Source: an uncultured Oscillibacter sp.
GTDB lineage: Bacteria > Bacillota > Clostridia > Oscillospirales > Oscillospiraceae
DNA length: 19,516 nucleotides
Assembly: GCA_946530565.1 (NCBI GenBank)
Contig: CAMNAE010000005.1
Location: forward strand, 1 to 19,516
Direction of reading: 5' to 3'
This document shows positions 1 through 6,531 of the stretch, one piece after another. Both the position numbers and the translations under genes were made by a program. The notes beneath the pieces are model-generated. The model made no database searches, was not told the DNA's origin, and worked only from the letters and a program-made list of their open reading frames with translations. Within the stretch, counting starts at the first letter, position 1, and each line of letters begins with the position of its first letter.

Positions 1-464
1 AGAGCAAGGTCGACCCGTACCTCCGGCCGCTCTACGACGCGCTCTTCGACATGCTGGGCGCTGAAGTCTATCAGAAATACCTCGAGCGCGGGAGCATCGA
101 GGTCGCGCCGCTTGCCTATATGCGCGGCCGCACGCTCGACGACAGCTTCATCATTCTCGATGAGGCGCAGAACACGAGCCGCGAGCAGATGAAGATGTTC
201 CTGACGCGCCTGGGCTTCGGGAGCAAGATCGTGATCACCGGGGACGCCACGCAGATCGACCTGCCCGACGGCAAGGCCTCCGGCCTTCTGGAGGCGATGC
301 GGGTCCTGAAGAACGTCGAGGGCGTGGGGATCTGCGAGCTCACCGACGCCGACGTCGTGCGGCATGTGATGGTGCAGCGCATCGTGCAGGCCTACGCCGA
401 ATATGAGAAGAAAAACGCCCCGAAGGGGGCGCCGAAATACGGAAAGGGGCGCGATGCGAGATGA
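1..464 (+). CDS. phoH: PhoH-family ATPase, C-terminal part (5' end outside window)
   Basis: This is the C-terminal half of a PhoH-like P-loop NTPase. The frame is open from base 3 with no start in the window, so the true start and the Walker A motif lie upstream. The visible protein begins [14 protein letters not shown], which is typical of PhoH just after the P-loop region. It then shows the Walker B segment [11 protein letters not shown] and a sensor-like segment [13 protein letters not shown]. PhoH proteins are cytoplasmic RNA-associated ATPases (helicase/nuclease-like in the related PhoH2) whose exact role is unsettled. The stop codon overlaps the ybeY start in an ATGA arrangement at 461-464, implying translational coupling. 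The phoH-ybeY pairing is widespread in bacteria and supports both calls. Confidence 0.95.
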   Translation, partial: SKVDPYLRPLYDALFDMLGAEVYQKYLERGSIEVAPLAYMRGRTLDDSFIILDEAQNTSREQMKMFLTRLGFGSKIVITGDATQIDLPDGKASGLLEAMRVLKNVEGVGICELTDADVVRHVMVQRIVQAYAEYEKKNAPKGAPKYGKGRDAR

Positions 465-955
465 CTAAGGCGCATTACATCCCCGTGACGGACGAGACGG
501 GCGAGGTCAGCGAGCGGATGAAGGCGCTGATCCGAAAGGCGATCCGAACGGGACTTGCCCAGCAGGGCGTGACGGTGCGCTGCGAGGTCGACGTCGCGAT
601 CACGGATGACGAGGGCATCCGCACCCTCAACCGCGAGATGCGCGGGGTGGACGCGGCGACGGACGTACTGAGCTTCCCGGCACTGGAGCTTCAGCCCGGC
701 GTTCTGCCGACCGAAGAGGACGCAGATCCGGGCACGGGACTGGTGCCGCTCGGGGACATGGCGATCTCGATGGAGCATGTGACCGCGCAGGCTGAGGAGT
801 ACGGCCACTCGAAGAGCCGTGAGGCAGCGTATCTGACCGTGCACTCGCTTTTGCACCTGCTCGGTTACGACCACATGGACGAGGGGCCGGAGAAGGCCAA
901 AATGCGCGCCGAGGAGGAAAAGATCTGCGCGCTCATGGGGTTGAGCAGGGATTAG
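461..955 (+). CDS. ybeY: YbeY endoribonuclease (rRNA maturation)
   Basis: This 164-residue cytoplasmic, zinc-dependent single-strand endoribonuclease family acts in 16S rRNA 3'-end processing and ribosome quality control. The diagnostic metal motif HxxxHxxxxxH is present as [11 protein letters not shown], with His128, His132 and His138. The upstream family core is also recognisable ([22 protein letters not shown], given here only as a landmark near residues 48-68, followed by VLSFP). The start overlaps the phoH stop by 4 nt. The length is near normal for Gram-positive YbeY. The last residues (SRD and the TAG stop) lie inside a repetitive element beginning at about 947, so the original C-terminus may have been altered by repeat insertion. 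Confidence 0.96.
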   Translation: MTKAHYIPVTDETGEVSERMKALIRKAIRTGLAQQGVTVRCEVDVAITDDEGIRTLNREMRGVDAATDVLSFPALELQPGVLPTEEDADPGTGLVPLGDMAISMEHVTAQAEEYGHSKSREAAYLTVHSLLHLLGYDHMDEGPEKAKMRAEEEKICALMGLSRD

Positions 956-1060
956 GGAATAGGGAATAGGGCCAAGCGCCGAGGGCCAAGGGCCGGGGTT
1001 CGCTGCTATCCGTATCCTGATTTCCAATTCCTCATTCCTAATTCCTAATTCCTCATTCTT
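947..1060 (+). repeat. Heptamer-armed intergenic repeat, copy 1
   Basis: The left arm is three heptamers plus a partial one (AGGGATT, AGGGAAT, AGGGAAT, AGGG) at 947-971. The core, about 972-1020, is built from GGCCAAGSGCC-like units and ends in GGGGTTCGCTGCT. The right arm is five tandem heptamers of the form [A/C]ATTCCT or a close variant at 1026-1060, which read as AGGAATK on the other strand, so the two arms are inverted. A second copy with the same core and heptamers lies in the opposite orientation at 4048-4126. The element fills the ybeY-recD2 gap and supplies the ybeY stop codon. It encodes no protein. It looks like a small non-autonomous palindromic repeat, family unknown. Confidence 0.8.
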
Positions 1061-1091
1061 GCGGATCCCGGATCCTTTATCGGAGGCATCT

Positions 1092-3320
1092 ATGGAAGCT
1101 ACTCAAAATCTGCCGCTCGTCTCGGGCGATGGGGTCGTGCAGAGTGTTGTCTTTACAAATGAAGAAAACGGCTACACGGTGCTGCGCCTTCTGACCGACG
1201 ACGGAGATCTTGTCACCTGCGTCGGCTGCATCCCCTGCGCGGCGCCGGGCGAGCGGCTCACCTTCACGGCGACCGAGGAGGTGCACCCCCAGCACGGCGA
1301 GCAGTATCATGTCGTCGATGTCGAGCGTGAGCTCCCGGAGACGGAGCAGGAGATCTGCGACTACCTCTCCTCGGGCATCTGCCGCGGCGTCGGGCCCGCG
1401 ACCGCACGGCTGATCGTGGACTATTTCGGCGCGGATACGCTGCGCGTGATGGAGGAGACGCCCGAAAAGCTCTCGCGCCTGCGCGGTGTGACCGATAAGA
1501 AGGCGGCCGAGATCGGCAGGGCCTTTCGTGAGCACATGGGCCTTCGGCGGCTCATGAGCTTTCTTGCCCGCTACCGCCTGCCGCCGAACCTTGCGATGCT
1601 GCTTCGGCGCAACCTCGGTGACGGCGCGCTCGAGAGCATCCGCAGCAATCCCTATCTCCTCACCTCCGACAGCTACTCCGTGCCCTTTTCGGTCACCGAT
1701 ACGATCGCGCTCGAGCTCGGCTTTGCCGAGGATTCGGCGTTCCGCATCGAGGCGGCGGTGCTCTTTGAGCTCGTCCACAACGAGGGCAACGGCCATGTGT
1801 TTCTCCCGCGCGGGAAGCTGATCGACGCGAGCGCGCGGCTTTTGGACTGCGCGCCGGACGCCTGTGAGAGCGCGCTCGACCGCCTTCTCGAGCGCAGGGA
1901 GATCGTTGAGGAGACGGTCGCAAACGTGCGCGCCTGCTACCTCGAGCGGCTCTATCAGGCGGAAAAGGGCGCGGTGCTGCGGCTGAAGAGCCTGATCGAA
2001 GCGGCGGCGGACGTGAGCCGGAGGGCAGGAGGCGCGATCGCGGCGATCGAGCGGGAGCAGGGCATCACCTACGCCCCGCGGCAGAGGCATGCGGTCGAAG
2101 CCGCGGCGCGCAAGGGCGTGCTGCTTTTGACCGGCGGGCCCGGCACCGGCAAAACGACGACCCTGCGCGGCATCGTCGCGCTCTTTCGCTCGATGGGGCT
2201 CGATATCAGCCTTGCCGCGCCGACCGGCCGCGCTGCCGCGCGCATGGCGGAGCTCAGCGGCCTGGAGGCGATGACGATCCACCGCCTGCTCGGCGCGGCC
2301 TGGGACGAGGGCAGCCAGAGCGTTGCGTTTTCAAAGAACGAAAAGGACCCGCTCACGGCCGACGCCGTCATCGTCGACGAGATGAGCATGGTCGATCTTG
2401 AGCTCTTCGCGGCGCTGCTGCGGGCGCTTCGGCCCGGCACGCGCCTCGTGCTCGTCGGCGACGCCGACCAGCTCCCGTCCGTCGGTGCGGGCACGGTCTT
2501 CTCCGACCTCATCCGTTCGGGGCGGGTCGAGACGATCGTTTTGACCGACGTCTTCCGTCAGGCGGAGCAGTCGGCGATCATCCGAAACGCGCACGCGGTC
2601 AATCAGGGCATCGCGCCGCGGCTCGTGAACGACCAGGGCGATTTCTTCTTCATGAGCCGGCGGCGTGCGGAGCAGGCGGCCGAGACGATCGTGTCGCTGT
2701 GCGCGGAGCGTCTGCCGAAGAATATGAAGATCCCCGCCTCCGAGATCCAGGTGCTCACGCCCACGCGCAAGGGACCCTGCGGCACGGAGCAGCTCAATAC
2801 GCTTTTGCAAAGCGCGCTCAACCCCCCGGCCAAGGGGAAGAGCGAGCTTGCCTGGGGCGAGCGGCGCTTCCGCTGCGGCGACCGCGTCATGCAGACGCGC
2901 AACGACTACGACATCCTGTGGGAGCGCGAAAACGGCGAGGCAGGCAGCGGCATCTTCAACGGCGACATCGGCCGCATCACCGCGATCGACCCCTCCGGGG
3001 AGTTCCTCGCGCTCGATTTCGACGGCCGCCGCGCGACCTACGCGCGCGAGATGCTCTCGGAGCTCGAGCTCGCCTACGCCCAGACCGTGCACAAGGCCCA
3101 GGGCAGCGAGTACCGCTGCGTCGTCTTTGCGGCGGTGCCCTGCGCGCAGGGGCTGTGTGTGCGCCCGGTGCTCTACACCGCCATCACGCGTGCAAAACAG
3201 CTTCTGATCTCGGTCGGCGACGACGCGGTCCTGCGCACGATGACCGACAACGCCGCCCGCACGCGGCGCTACTGCGGTCTCTGCTGGCGATTGCGCCACG
3301 CCTTTGAAGACGAGGAGTAA
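1092..3320 (+). CDS. recD2: RecD2-type ATP-dependent DNA helicase
   Basis: This is an SF1B 5'-3' DNA helicase of the RecD2 class, which works without RecBC in DNA repair and recombination. From ATG 1092 the protein is 742 residues, about the usual length. An N-terminal OB-like part is followed by helix-hairpin-helix segments near residues 90-150 (SGICRGVGPATARLI, then LRGVTDKKAAEIG). Next come Walker A GGPGTGKTT (348-356, Lys354), Walker B DEMSMVD (429-435), a Q/GDxxQLPSVGAG segment, and the late helicase motif VHKAQGSEY (from 666) followed by YTAITRAK. ATG 1092 is preferred over an in-frame TTG at 1059 because GGAGG at 1082-1086 sits 5 nt before it and the TTG lies in the repeat. The stop is 2 nt before comF. 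Confidence 0.95.
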   Translation: MEATQNLPLVSGDGVVQSVVFTNEENGYTVLRLLTDDGDLVTCVGCIPCAAPGERLTFTATEEVHPQHGEQYHVVDVERELPETEQEICDYLSSGICRGVGPATARLIVDYFGADTLRVMEETPEKLSRLRGVTDKKAAEIGRAFREHMGLRRLMSFLARYRLPPNLAMLLRRNLGDGALESIRSNPYLLTSDSYSVPFSVTDTIALELGFAEDSAFRIEAAVLFELVHNEGNGHVFLPRGKLIDASARLLDCAPDACESALDRLLERREIVEETVANVRACYLERLYQAEKGAVLRLKSLIEAAADVSRRAGGAIAAIEREQGITYAPRQRHAVEAAARKGVLLLTGGPGTGKTTTLRGIVALFRSMGLDISLAAPTGRAAARMAELSGLEAMTIHRLLGAAWDEGSQSVAFSKNEKDPLTADAVIVDEMSMVDLELFAALLRALRPGTRLVLVGDADQLPSVGAGTVFSDLIRSGRVETIVLTDVFRQAEQSAIIRNAHAVNQGIAPRLVNDQGDFFFMSRRRAEQAAETIVSLCAERLPKNMKIPASEIQVLTPTRKGPCGTEQLNTLLQSALNPPAKGKSELAWGERRFRCGDRVMQTRNDYDILWERENGEAGSGIFNGDIGRITAIDPSGEFLALDFDGRRATYAREMLSELELAYAQTVHKAQGSEYRCVVFAAVPCAQGLCVRPVLYTAITRAKQLLISVGDDAVLRTMTDNAARTRRYCGLCWRLRHAFEDEE

Positions 3321-3322
3321 AG

Positions 3323-3991
3323 ATGGACGTGCGTGATGCGGTTTTGGATCTGCTCTTTCCGCCCAAGTGCCCGCTTTGCGGCAGAGTCATCGCTGAGGTC
3401 GGCTTCTGCGAACAGTGCCTTGCTTCCGCGCCGCGGCCGGAGCGGGAGGATATGGATCTGCGCGAGAGCGGCCTGCACTGTGCGGCGCCCTTTCGCTATG
3501 AGGGTGCCGTGCGCCGCGCGCTGGTCGGGCTCAAGTACTCCGGGCACATCGCATACGCCCGGCCCTTCGGAGAGGCGCTTGCCGAAACGCTCGTACGCGA
3601 GGGCCTTACGGGCGTGCACCGCGTGACCTGGGTGCCGCTCGGCGATAAGCGCCTGAAATCCCGCGGCTTCGACCAGGCGTTTTTGATCGCGCGGCACGCC
3701 GCGGCGGTCTTTGAACTCCCGACGGAGCGGCTTTTGAAAAAGCTCCTCGATACGCCGCCGGTCGCGCGCGCGGCGTCCGCCGCCGAGCGCCGTGCGCGCG
3801 TGCTCGGGAACTATGCGGCACTGCGGCCCCTGAGCGGTGAGCGGGTGCTGCTCATCGACGATATCTGCACCTCCGGCGCGACGATGGCCGAGTGCCGCCG
3901 CACGCTGCTCGCCGCCGGCGCGGGGGAAGTGCTGCTCGCGGCTGCCGCGCTCACGCCGCGAACACAAAGCGGCGGGGGAAAACGGAACTGA
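3323..3991 (+). CDS. comF: ComF family phosphoribosyltransferase-like protein
   Basis: This 222-residue protein has the ComF/GntX layout. An N-terminal zinc ribbon carries Cys16, Cys19, Cys29 and Cys32 (CPLCG...CEQC). A type-I phosphoribosyltransferase domain follows, with the PRPP loop LLIDDICTSGAT near residues 176-187 and a conserved RGFDQA segment upstream. In naturally competent Firmicutes, ComF is a cytoplasmic protein needed for import of transforming DNA, and its catalytic activity is unproven. It starts 2 nt after the recD2 stop, so the two are probably co-transcribed. The Ser/Gly-rich tail (SGGGKRN) is short and unremarkable. The type IV pilus operon 5.4 kb downstream is a possible functional partner for DNA uptake, but that link is inference only. 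Confidence 0.93.
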   Translation: MDVRDAVLDLLFPPKCPLCGRVIAEVGFCEQCLASAPRPEREDMDLRESGLHCAAPFRYEGAVRRALVGLKYSGHIAYARPFGEALAETLVREGLTGVHRVTWVPLGDKRLKSRGFDQAFLIARHAAAVFELPTERLLKKLLDTPPVARAASAAERRARVLGNYAALRPLSGERVLLIDDICTSGATMAECRRTLLAAGAGEVLLAAAALTPRTQSGGGKRN

Positions 3992-4008
3992 ATTGTAACT
4001 TTTTTGCC

Positions 4009-4037
4009 TTGAAATCGCTGTAAAAAGCAAATATAAT
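4009..4037 (+). promoter_or_regulatory. Sigma-A-type promoter of the mreB-like gene
   Basis: The -35 box TTGAAA is at 4009-4014 and a perfect -10 box TATAAT is at 4032-4037, separated by exactly 17 nt. The surrounding sequence is AT-rich compared with the rest of the window. Transcription would begin near 4044, a few bases before repeat copy 2, so the repeat would be at the very 5' end of the transcript. Confidence 0.85.
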
Positions 4038-4047
4038 TTGAGAGAAC

Positions 4048-4126
4048 AGGGATTAGGGAATAGAAATTAGGGATTAGGGATTGCTGCTCCGAATCCCCGG
4101 CCCTTGGCGCTTGGCCCCTGGCCCTT
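4048..4126 (-). repeat. Heptamer-armed intergenic repeat, copy 2 (inverted)
   Basis: Five tandem heptamers (AGGGATT, AGGGAAT, AGAAATT, AGGGATT, AGGGATT) run from 4048 to 4082. They are followed on the + strand by the reverse complement of the copy 1 core: on the minus strand it reads GGGCCAGGGGCCAAGCGCC then AAGGGCCGGGGATTCG. Unlike copy 1 it has only one heptamer arm. It lies between the promoter at 4009-4037 and the mreB-like start, and so forms most of that gene's leader. Confidence 0.78.
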
Positions 4127-4170
4127 AAACAGATTTACGCCCCTCCGGGCAGATGAGAGGTTATCATACT

Positions 4171-5190
4171 ATGGCGAAGGACATCGGCATCGATCTCGGG
4201 ACCGCTTCGGTCCTTGTATTTGTAAAAGGAAAGGGGATCGTTTTAAACGAGCCCTCCGTCGTCGCGCTTGACAAGAACACCGGCAAGCTCCTTGAAGTCG
4301 GCACCGACGCGCAGGCGATGCTCGGCCGCACACCGGGCAACATCGTTGCGATCCGCCCCCTGCGTGAGGGCGTCATCTCCGACTACGACATGACCGAGCG
4401 CATGCTCAAGGAGTTCATCCGCAAGGTCGGGGGCGTCTCGATCTTCAAGCCGCGGGTCATGATCTGCATCCCTTCGGGCATCACCGAGGTCGAGGAGCGC
4501 GCGGTCATCGACGCGGGCATCGCCGCCGGCGCGCGCAAGGTGTATCTGATCGAAGAGCCCGTCGCGGCGGCGATCGGCGCGGGCATCGACATCGCCAAGC
4601 CCGACGGGCACATGGTCGTCGACATCGGCGGCGGCACGGCGGACATCGCGGTCATCTCGTTGAGCGGCGTGGTCGAAGCCGCGTCGATCAAGATCGCGGG
4701 CGACGCGCTCAACGAGGCCGTCGTGAAGTTCATGCGCCGCAAGCACAACCTGCTGATCGGCGAGCGTACGGCCGAGGACATGAAAAAGAAGATCGGCTGT
4801 GTCTTCCCGCGCGAGGAGGAGACGAGCATGACCGTCAAGGGCCGGAGCCTTTTGACCGGCCTTCCGATGGACGTGACCGTCACCTCCACCGAGATGATGG
4901 ACGCCTTTGAAGAGCCCGTCGAGCGGATCATGGAGTCGATCCACTCGGTCCTCGAGCGGACGCCCCCGGAGCTCGTGGCCGACATCGCGACCAACGGCAT
5001 CGTCATGACCGGCGGCGGCAGCCTTGTCTACGGCTTCCCGCAGCTCGTGACCGCCCGTACCGGCATCCAGACGCAGGTCGCCGACGACGCGATTTCATGC
5101 GTGGCGCTCGGCACCGGCAAGGCGCTTGAGTCGATCGGCAGCATGCAGGACGGCACGATGAACCTCTCGCGCAGGCGCCAGATGAACTGA
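4171..5190 (+). CDS. mreB: MreB/Mbl-family bacterial actin
   Basis: This actin-fold ATPase polymerises on the inner face of the membrane and guides lateral cell-wall synthesis. From ATG 4171 it has 339 residues, the normal length. Phosphate-1 loop IDLGTASV (6-13), phosphate-2 loop VVDIGGGTADIAVIS (from 149), LLIGERTAED and MTGGGSLVYG are all intact. The N-terminus (GIDLGTASVLVFVKGKGIVL, NEPSVVALDKNTGK) resembles Mbl at least as much as MreB, so the paralogue is not settled. ATG 4171 is chosen over an in-frame ATG at 4153 because GAGAGG at 4155-4160 is correctly spaced for it and family members begin at MxKDIGID. No mreC or mreD follows. The gene has its own promoter and a hairpin after the stop, so it is monocistronic. 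Confidence 0.93.
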   Translation: MAKDIGIDLGTASVLVFVKGKGIVLNEPSVVALDKNTGKLLEVGTDAQAMLGRTPGNIVAIRPLREGVISDYDMTERMLKEFIRKVGGVSIFKPRVMICIPSGITEVEERAVIDAGIAAGARKVYLIEEPVAAAIGAGIDIAKPDGHMVVDIGGGTADIAVISLSGVVEAASIKIAGDALNEAVVKFMRRKHNLLIGERTAEDMKKKIGCVFPREEETSMTVKGRSLLTGLPMDVTVTSTEMMDAFEEPVERIMESIHSVLERTPPELVADIATNGIVMTGGGSLVYGFPQLVTARTGIQTQVADDAISCVALGTGKALESIGSMQDGTMNLSRRRQMN

Positions 5191-5198
5191 AACAGACT

Positions 5199-5230
5199 CT
5201 TCGCTGAGAACCTTGCGGTTCTCAGCGAAG
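5199..5230 (+). terminator. Hairpin after mreB-like gene (probable terminator)
   Basis: A perfect 14-bp stem, CTTCGCTGAGAACC (5199-5212) with GGTTCTCAGCGAAG (5217-5230), encloses a TTGC loop, beginning 8 nt after the stop. No U-tract follows (AAAAGGGG), so intrinsic termination may be weak. The hairpin could instead protect the 3' end. Confidence 0.6.
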
Positions 5231-5258
5231 AAAAGGGGATCGCGCTCCGCTCAGCGCA

Positions 5259-5456
5259 CGCCCCTGAAGGGGCGCACGTTCGCTTCGCGAGAAGTGTTTT
5301 TGCCGACGTACACCCTCGGCCCAAAGGAACGGGCCTCGGGAGACCCCACGGGGAGTATGTGGGGCCACGCCGCCGGCAAAAACGTCAACAGGGTTTCCCG
5401 CCTGCGGGCGGGAAACCAGAGGGGCCGCGGCCCCTCTGGACTCCCCGCGCCGGGGA
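5259..5456. repeat. Cluster of hairpin-forming inverted repeats, non-coding
   Basis: This gene-free stretch holds successive inverted repeats. CGCCCC/GGGGCG is at 5259-5274. GTTTTTGCCG (5296-5305) pairs with CGGCAAAAAC (5374-5383) and encloses GGCCC/GGGCC and CCCCAC/GTGGGG pairs. GTTTCCCGCC/GGCGGGAAAC with a TGCG loop is at 5393-5416. A perfect 24-nt palindrome at 5416-5439 has CCAGAGGGGCCG as its left half. TCCCCG/CGGGGA is at 5442-5456. The tandem layout of compact GC-rich stems is typical of REP-like palindromic elements or a structured RNA. No protein-coding signal is convincing here. Confidence 0.6.
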
Positions 5457-5470
5457 TGAAAAACAAGTTA

Positions 5471-5578
5471 GGCAGAGTAGGAATACGCGTGTTGAGTGCC
5501 GGAGAGACGGGGAGTTGTTCTTCGGACGAAAGGCTCTTTTATGAAAGAGCCGCAGTGCGTGTTCCGCATCCCGCTGCC
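5471..5578 (+). promoter_or_regulatory. Tetrahydrofolate (THF) riboswitch aptamer
   Basis: The layout matches the class-I THF aptamer upstream of folT genes. P1 GGCAG (5471-5475) pairs with CTGCC (5574-5578). The conserved AGTAG follows at 5476-5480. P2 GGAATACGC (5480-5488) pairs with GCGTGTTCC (5557-5565) over 9 bp, and GCATCCCG (5566-5573) precedes the P1 3' strand. P3 CCGGAGA (5499-5505) pairs with TCTTCGG (5519-5525) around a GGGG-containing loop. Then GACGAA leads into an 8-bp hairpin, GGCTCTTT/AAAGAGCC (5532-5551). The order of AGTAG, CGCGT, GGGAxxU, CGAA, hairpin and CATCC follows the known aptamer. The downstream gene is a FolT-like ECF subunit, consistent with feedback by reduced folates. 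Confidence 0.9.
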
Positions 5579-5600
5579 GCAGAAACGGGAACGCAATGCG

Positions 5601-5642
5601 CCTCCTTGGGATCTGCGGCAACTGCCGGAGATCTTAAGGAGG
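5601..5642 (+). promoter_or_regulatory. Shine-Dalgarno-sequestering hairpin (riboswitch expression platform)
   Basis: The folT ribosome-binding site AAGGAGG (5636-5642, 7 nt before ATG 5650) is the exact complement of CCTCCTT at 5601-5607. The stem continues inward to 5619/5624 with one mismatch, giving about 18 pairs around a 4-nt loop. Positions 5612-5620 are also complementary to 5575-5583, which includes most of the riboswitch P1 3' strand. Inference: with ligand, P1 holds its 3' strand and this hairpin hides the ribosome-binding site; without ligand, the P1 3' strand invades and frees it. Regulation is therefore predicted to be translational. No U-tract is present. Confidence 0.8.
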
Positions 5643-5649
5643 TATCTTT

Positions 5650-6252
5650 ATGGACAACAGGCTCTATCCGCACCCCTTTTCGGCGGACTACTGGCGCGCG
5701 GCCGCCGCAGAAGTGCGCTCTGTAAAAAAGCTCACCTTCGCCGCGCTCATGATCGCGCTCACGATGGCGCTCTCGCTCGTCCCCTCGGTCCCGCTTTTCG
5801 GCGGGGCGAAGGTCACCTGGGGCTTTCTCTCGCGCAGCGTCTGCGCCTGGGTCTGCGGGCCGCTGCTCGGGCTCCTTTTCGGCTTTGCCGAGGATATACT
5901 GAGCTTCTTTGTGACCGGCGGCGGAGGCTACCCCTTCTTCCCGGGCTATACGCTCACGACGATGCTCGGCGTCTTTCTCTACGCGCTCTTTACCTATCGC
6001 TCCGGTGTGAACATCCGGCGCTTGTTTTTGGCGAAGCTCCTGACGAACATCGAAAACGTGACGCTCGGCGCGCTGTGGATGGCGATCCTCTCGGGCAGGG
6101 CCTGGGTCGTCACCGCCTCAGCCAGCGCGGTCAAAAACCTCATCATGCTCCCCGTGCAGACCGTGCTGCTCGTACTGCTCTTTTCGGCGCTTCGCCCGGC
6201 GCTCATCAAAATGGGCCTGATCCCGCGGGATACGCCGCCCATGCGTCCGTAA
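5650..6252 (+). CDS. folT: Folate-specific ECF transporter S component (FolT-like)
   Basis: This 200-residue integral membrane protein captures a vitamin for an energy-coupling-factor transporter. A short cytoplasmic N-terminus is followed by about six hydrophobic segments, beginning at LTFAALMIALTMALSLVPS (28-46). The family-like WGFLSRSVCAWVCGPLLGLL, FGFAEDILSFF and GYPFFPGYTLTTMLGVF stretches resemble FolT, where the last is a conserved loop. The THF riboswitch directly upstream makes folate the likely substrate. The start is fixed by AAGGAGG at 5636-5642. No EcfA or EcfT is adjacent, so the energising module is presumably encoded elsewhere and shared, as in group II ECF systems. An 18-bp terminator hairpin follows, so the gene is monocistronic. 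Confidence 0.9.
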   Translation: MDNRLYPHPFSADYWRAAAAEVRSVKKLTFAALMIALTMALSLVPSVPLFGGAKVTWGFLSRSVCAWVCGPLLGLLFGFAEDILSFFVTGGGGYPFFPGYTLTTMLGVFLYALFTYRSGVNIRRLFLAKLLTNIENVTLGALWMAILSGRAWVVTASASAVKNLIMLPVQTVLLVLLFSALRPALIKMGLIPRDTPPMRP

Positions 6253-6293
6253 GCCGACATGGCGATCTCTTAAATATAAGATAGCAATCACAA

Positions 6294-6333
6294 AAACCGA
6301 CGCCGCGAAAAGCTTTTTTCGCGGCGTCGGTTT
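6294..6333 (+). terminator. Intrinsic terminator after folT
   Basis: A perfect 18-bp stem, AAACCGACGCCGCGAAAA (6294-6311) with TTTTCGCGGCGTCGGTTT (6316-6333), encloses a GCTT loop about 40 nt after the folT stop. The 3' side ends in TTT within the stem and continues CGTAAAAAG. The strong stem with A/T ends suggests a terminator, possibly working in both directions. Confidence 0.8.
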
Positions 6334-6387
6334 CGTAAAAAGAGCAAAAAAAGCGTTCCGCAAAGCCAAAAAAACCGCACGGAGCAC

Positions 6388-6416
6388 TTGAAAGACGAAA
6401 TCGTTTCTGTTAGAAT
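6388..6416 (+). promoter_or_regulatory. Sigma-A-type promoter of the SLH-protein gene
   Basis: The -35 box TTGAAA (6388-6393) and -10 box TAGAAT (6411-6416) have an exact 17-nt spacer. The predicted start near 6423 gives a leader of about 110 nt before the SLH gene. It lies just after the folT terminator, isolating the SLH gene as its own unit. Confidence 0.8.
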
Positions 6417-6428
6417 GAATCTGACTTA

Positions 6429-6509
6429 TAGGGTCTGATACCATGCCATGGGAATCCTCAAAGATGTGCCGTCTCCTGTCGCGGGCATAAGATCCGTCAA
6501 AGTACCCTA
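6429..6509 (+). other. Possible structured 5' leader of the SLH gene
   Basis: TAGGGT (6429-6434) can pair with ACCCTA (6504-6509), closing a leader domain. Inside it, TGTGCC (6465-6470) can pair with GGCATA (6484-6489). The closed region ends shortly before the ribosome-binding site AAGGAG at 6521-6526. It does not match a riboswitch consensus that I recognise (c-di-GMP I/II, c-di-AMP and cobalamin were considered). It may instead stabilise a highly expressed surface-protein mRNA. Confidence 0.35.
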
Positions 6510-6531
6510 CTTTTTATGAGAAGGAGCGAAA

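Noticed and set aside
1026..1060. CRISPR-like or direct-repeat array
   Set aside because: Units are 7 nt and contiguous without spacers, so they are simple tandem repeats inside the palindromic element.
3954..4005. Intrinsic terminator after comF
   Set aside because: The CGCCGC/GCGGCG stem is inside the comF end and the T-run at 4000-4005 is about 25 nt beyond it, too far for a standard terminator.
5213..5725. Possible 170-residue + strand gene before folT
   Set aside because: It runs through the terminator, the hairpin cluster and the THF riboswitch, ends inside folT, and its translation is compositionally random.
5496..6284. Possible 262-residue + strand gene overlapping folT
   Set aside because: It starts inside the riboswitch and covers folT in another frame; folT has clear membrane segments and a perfect ribosome-binding site.
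6429..6509. c-di-GMP riboswitch controlling the SLH gene or pili
   Set aside because: No GEMM-I or GEMM-II consensus core is present; only generic stems are visible.
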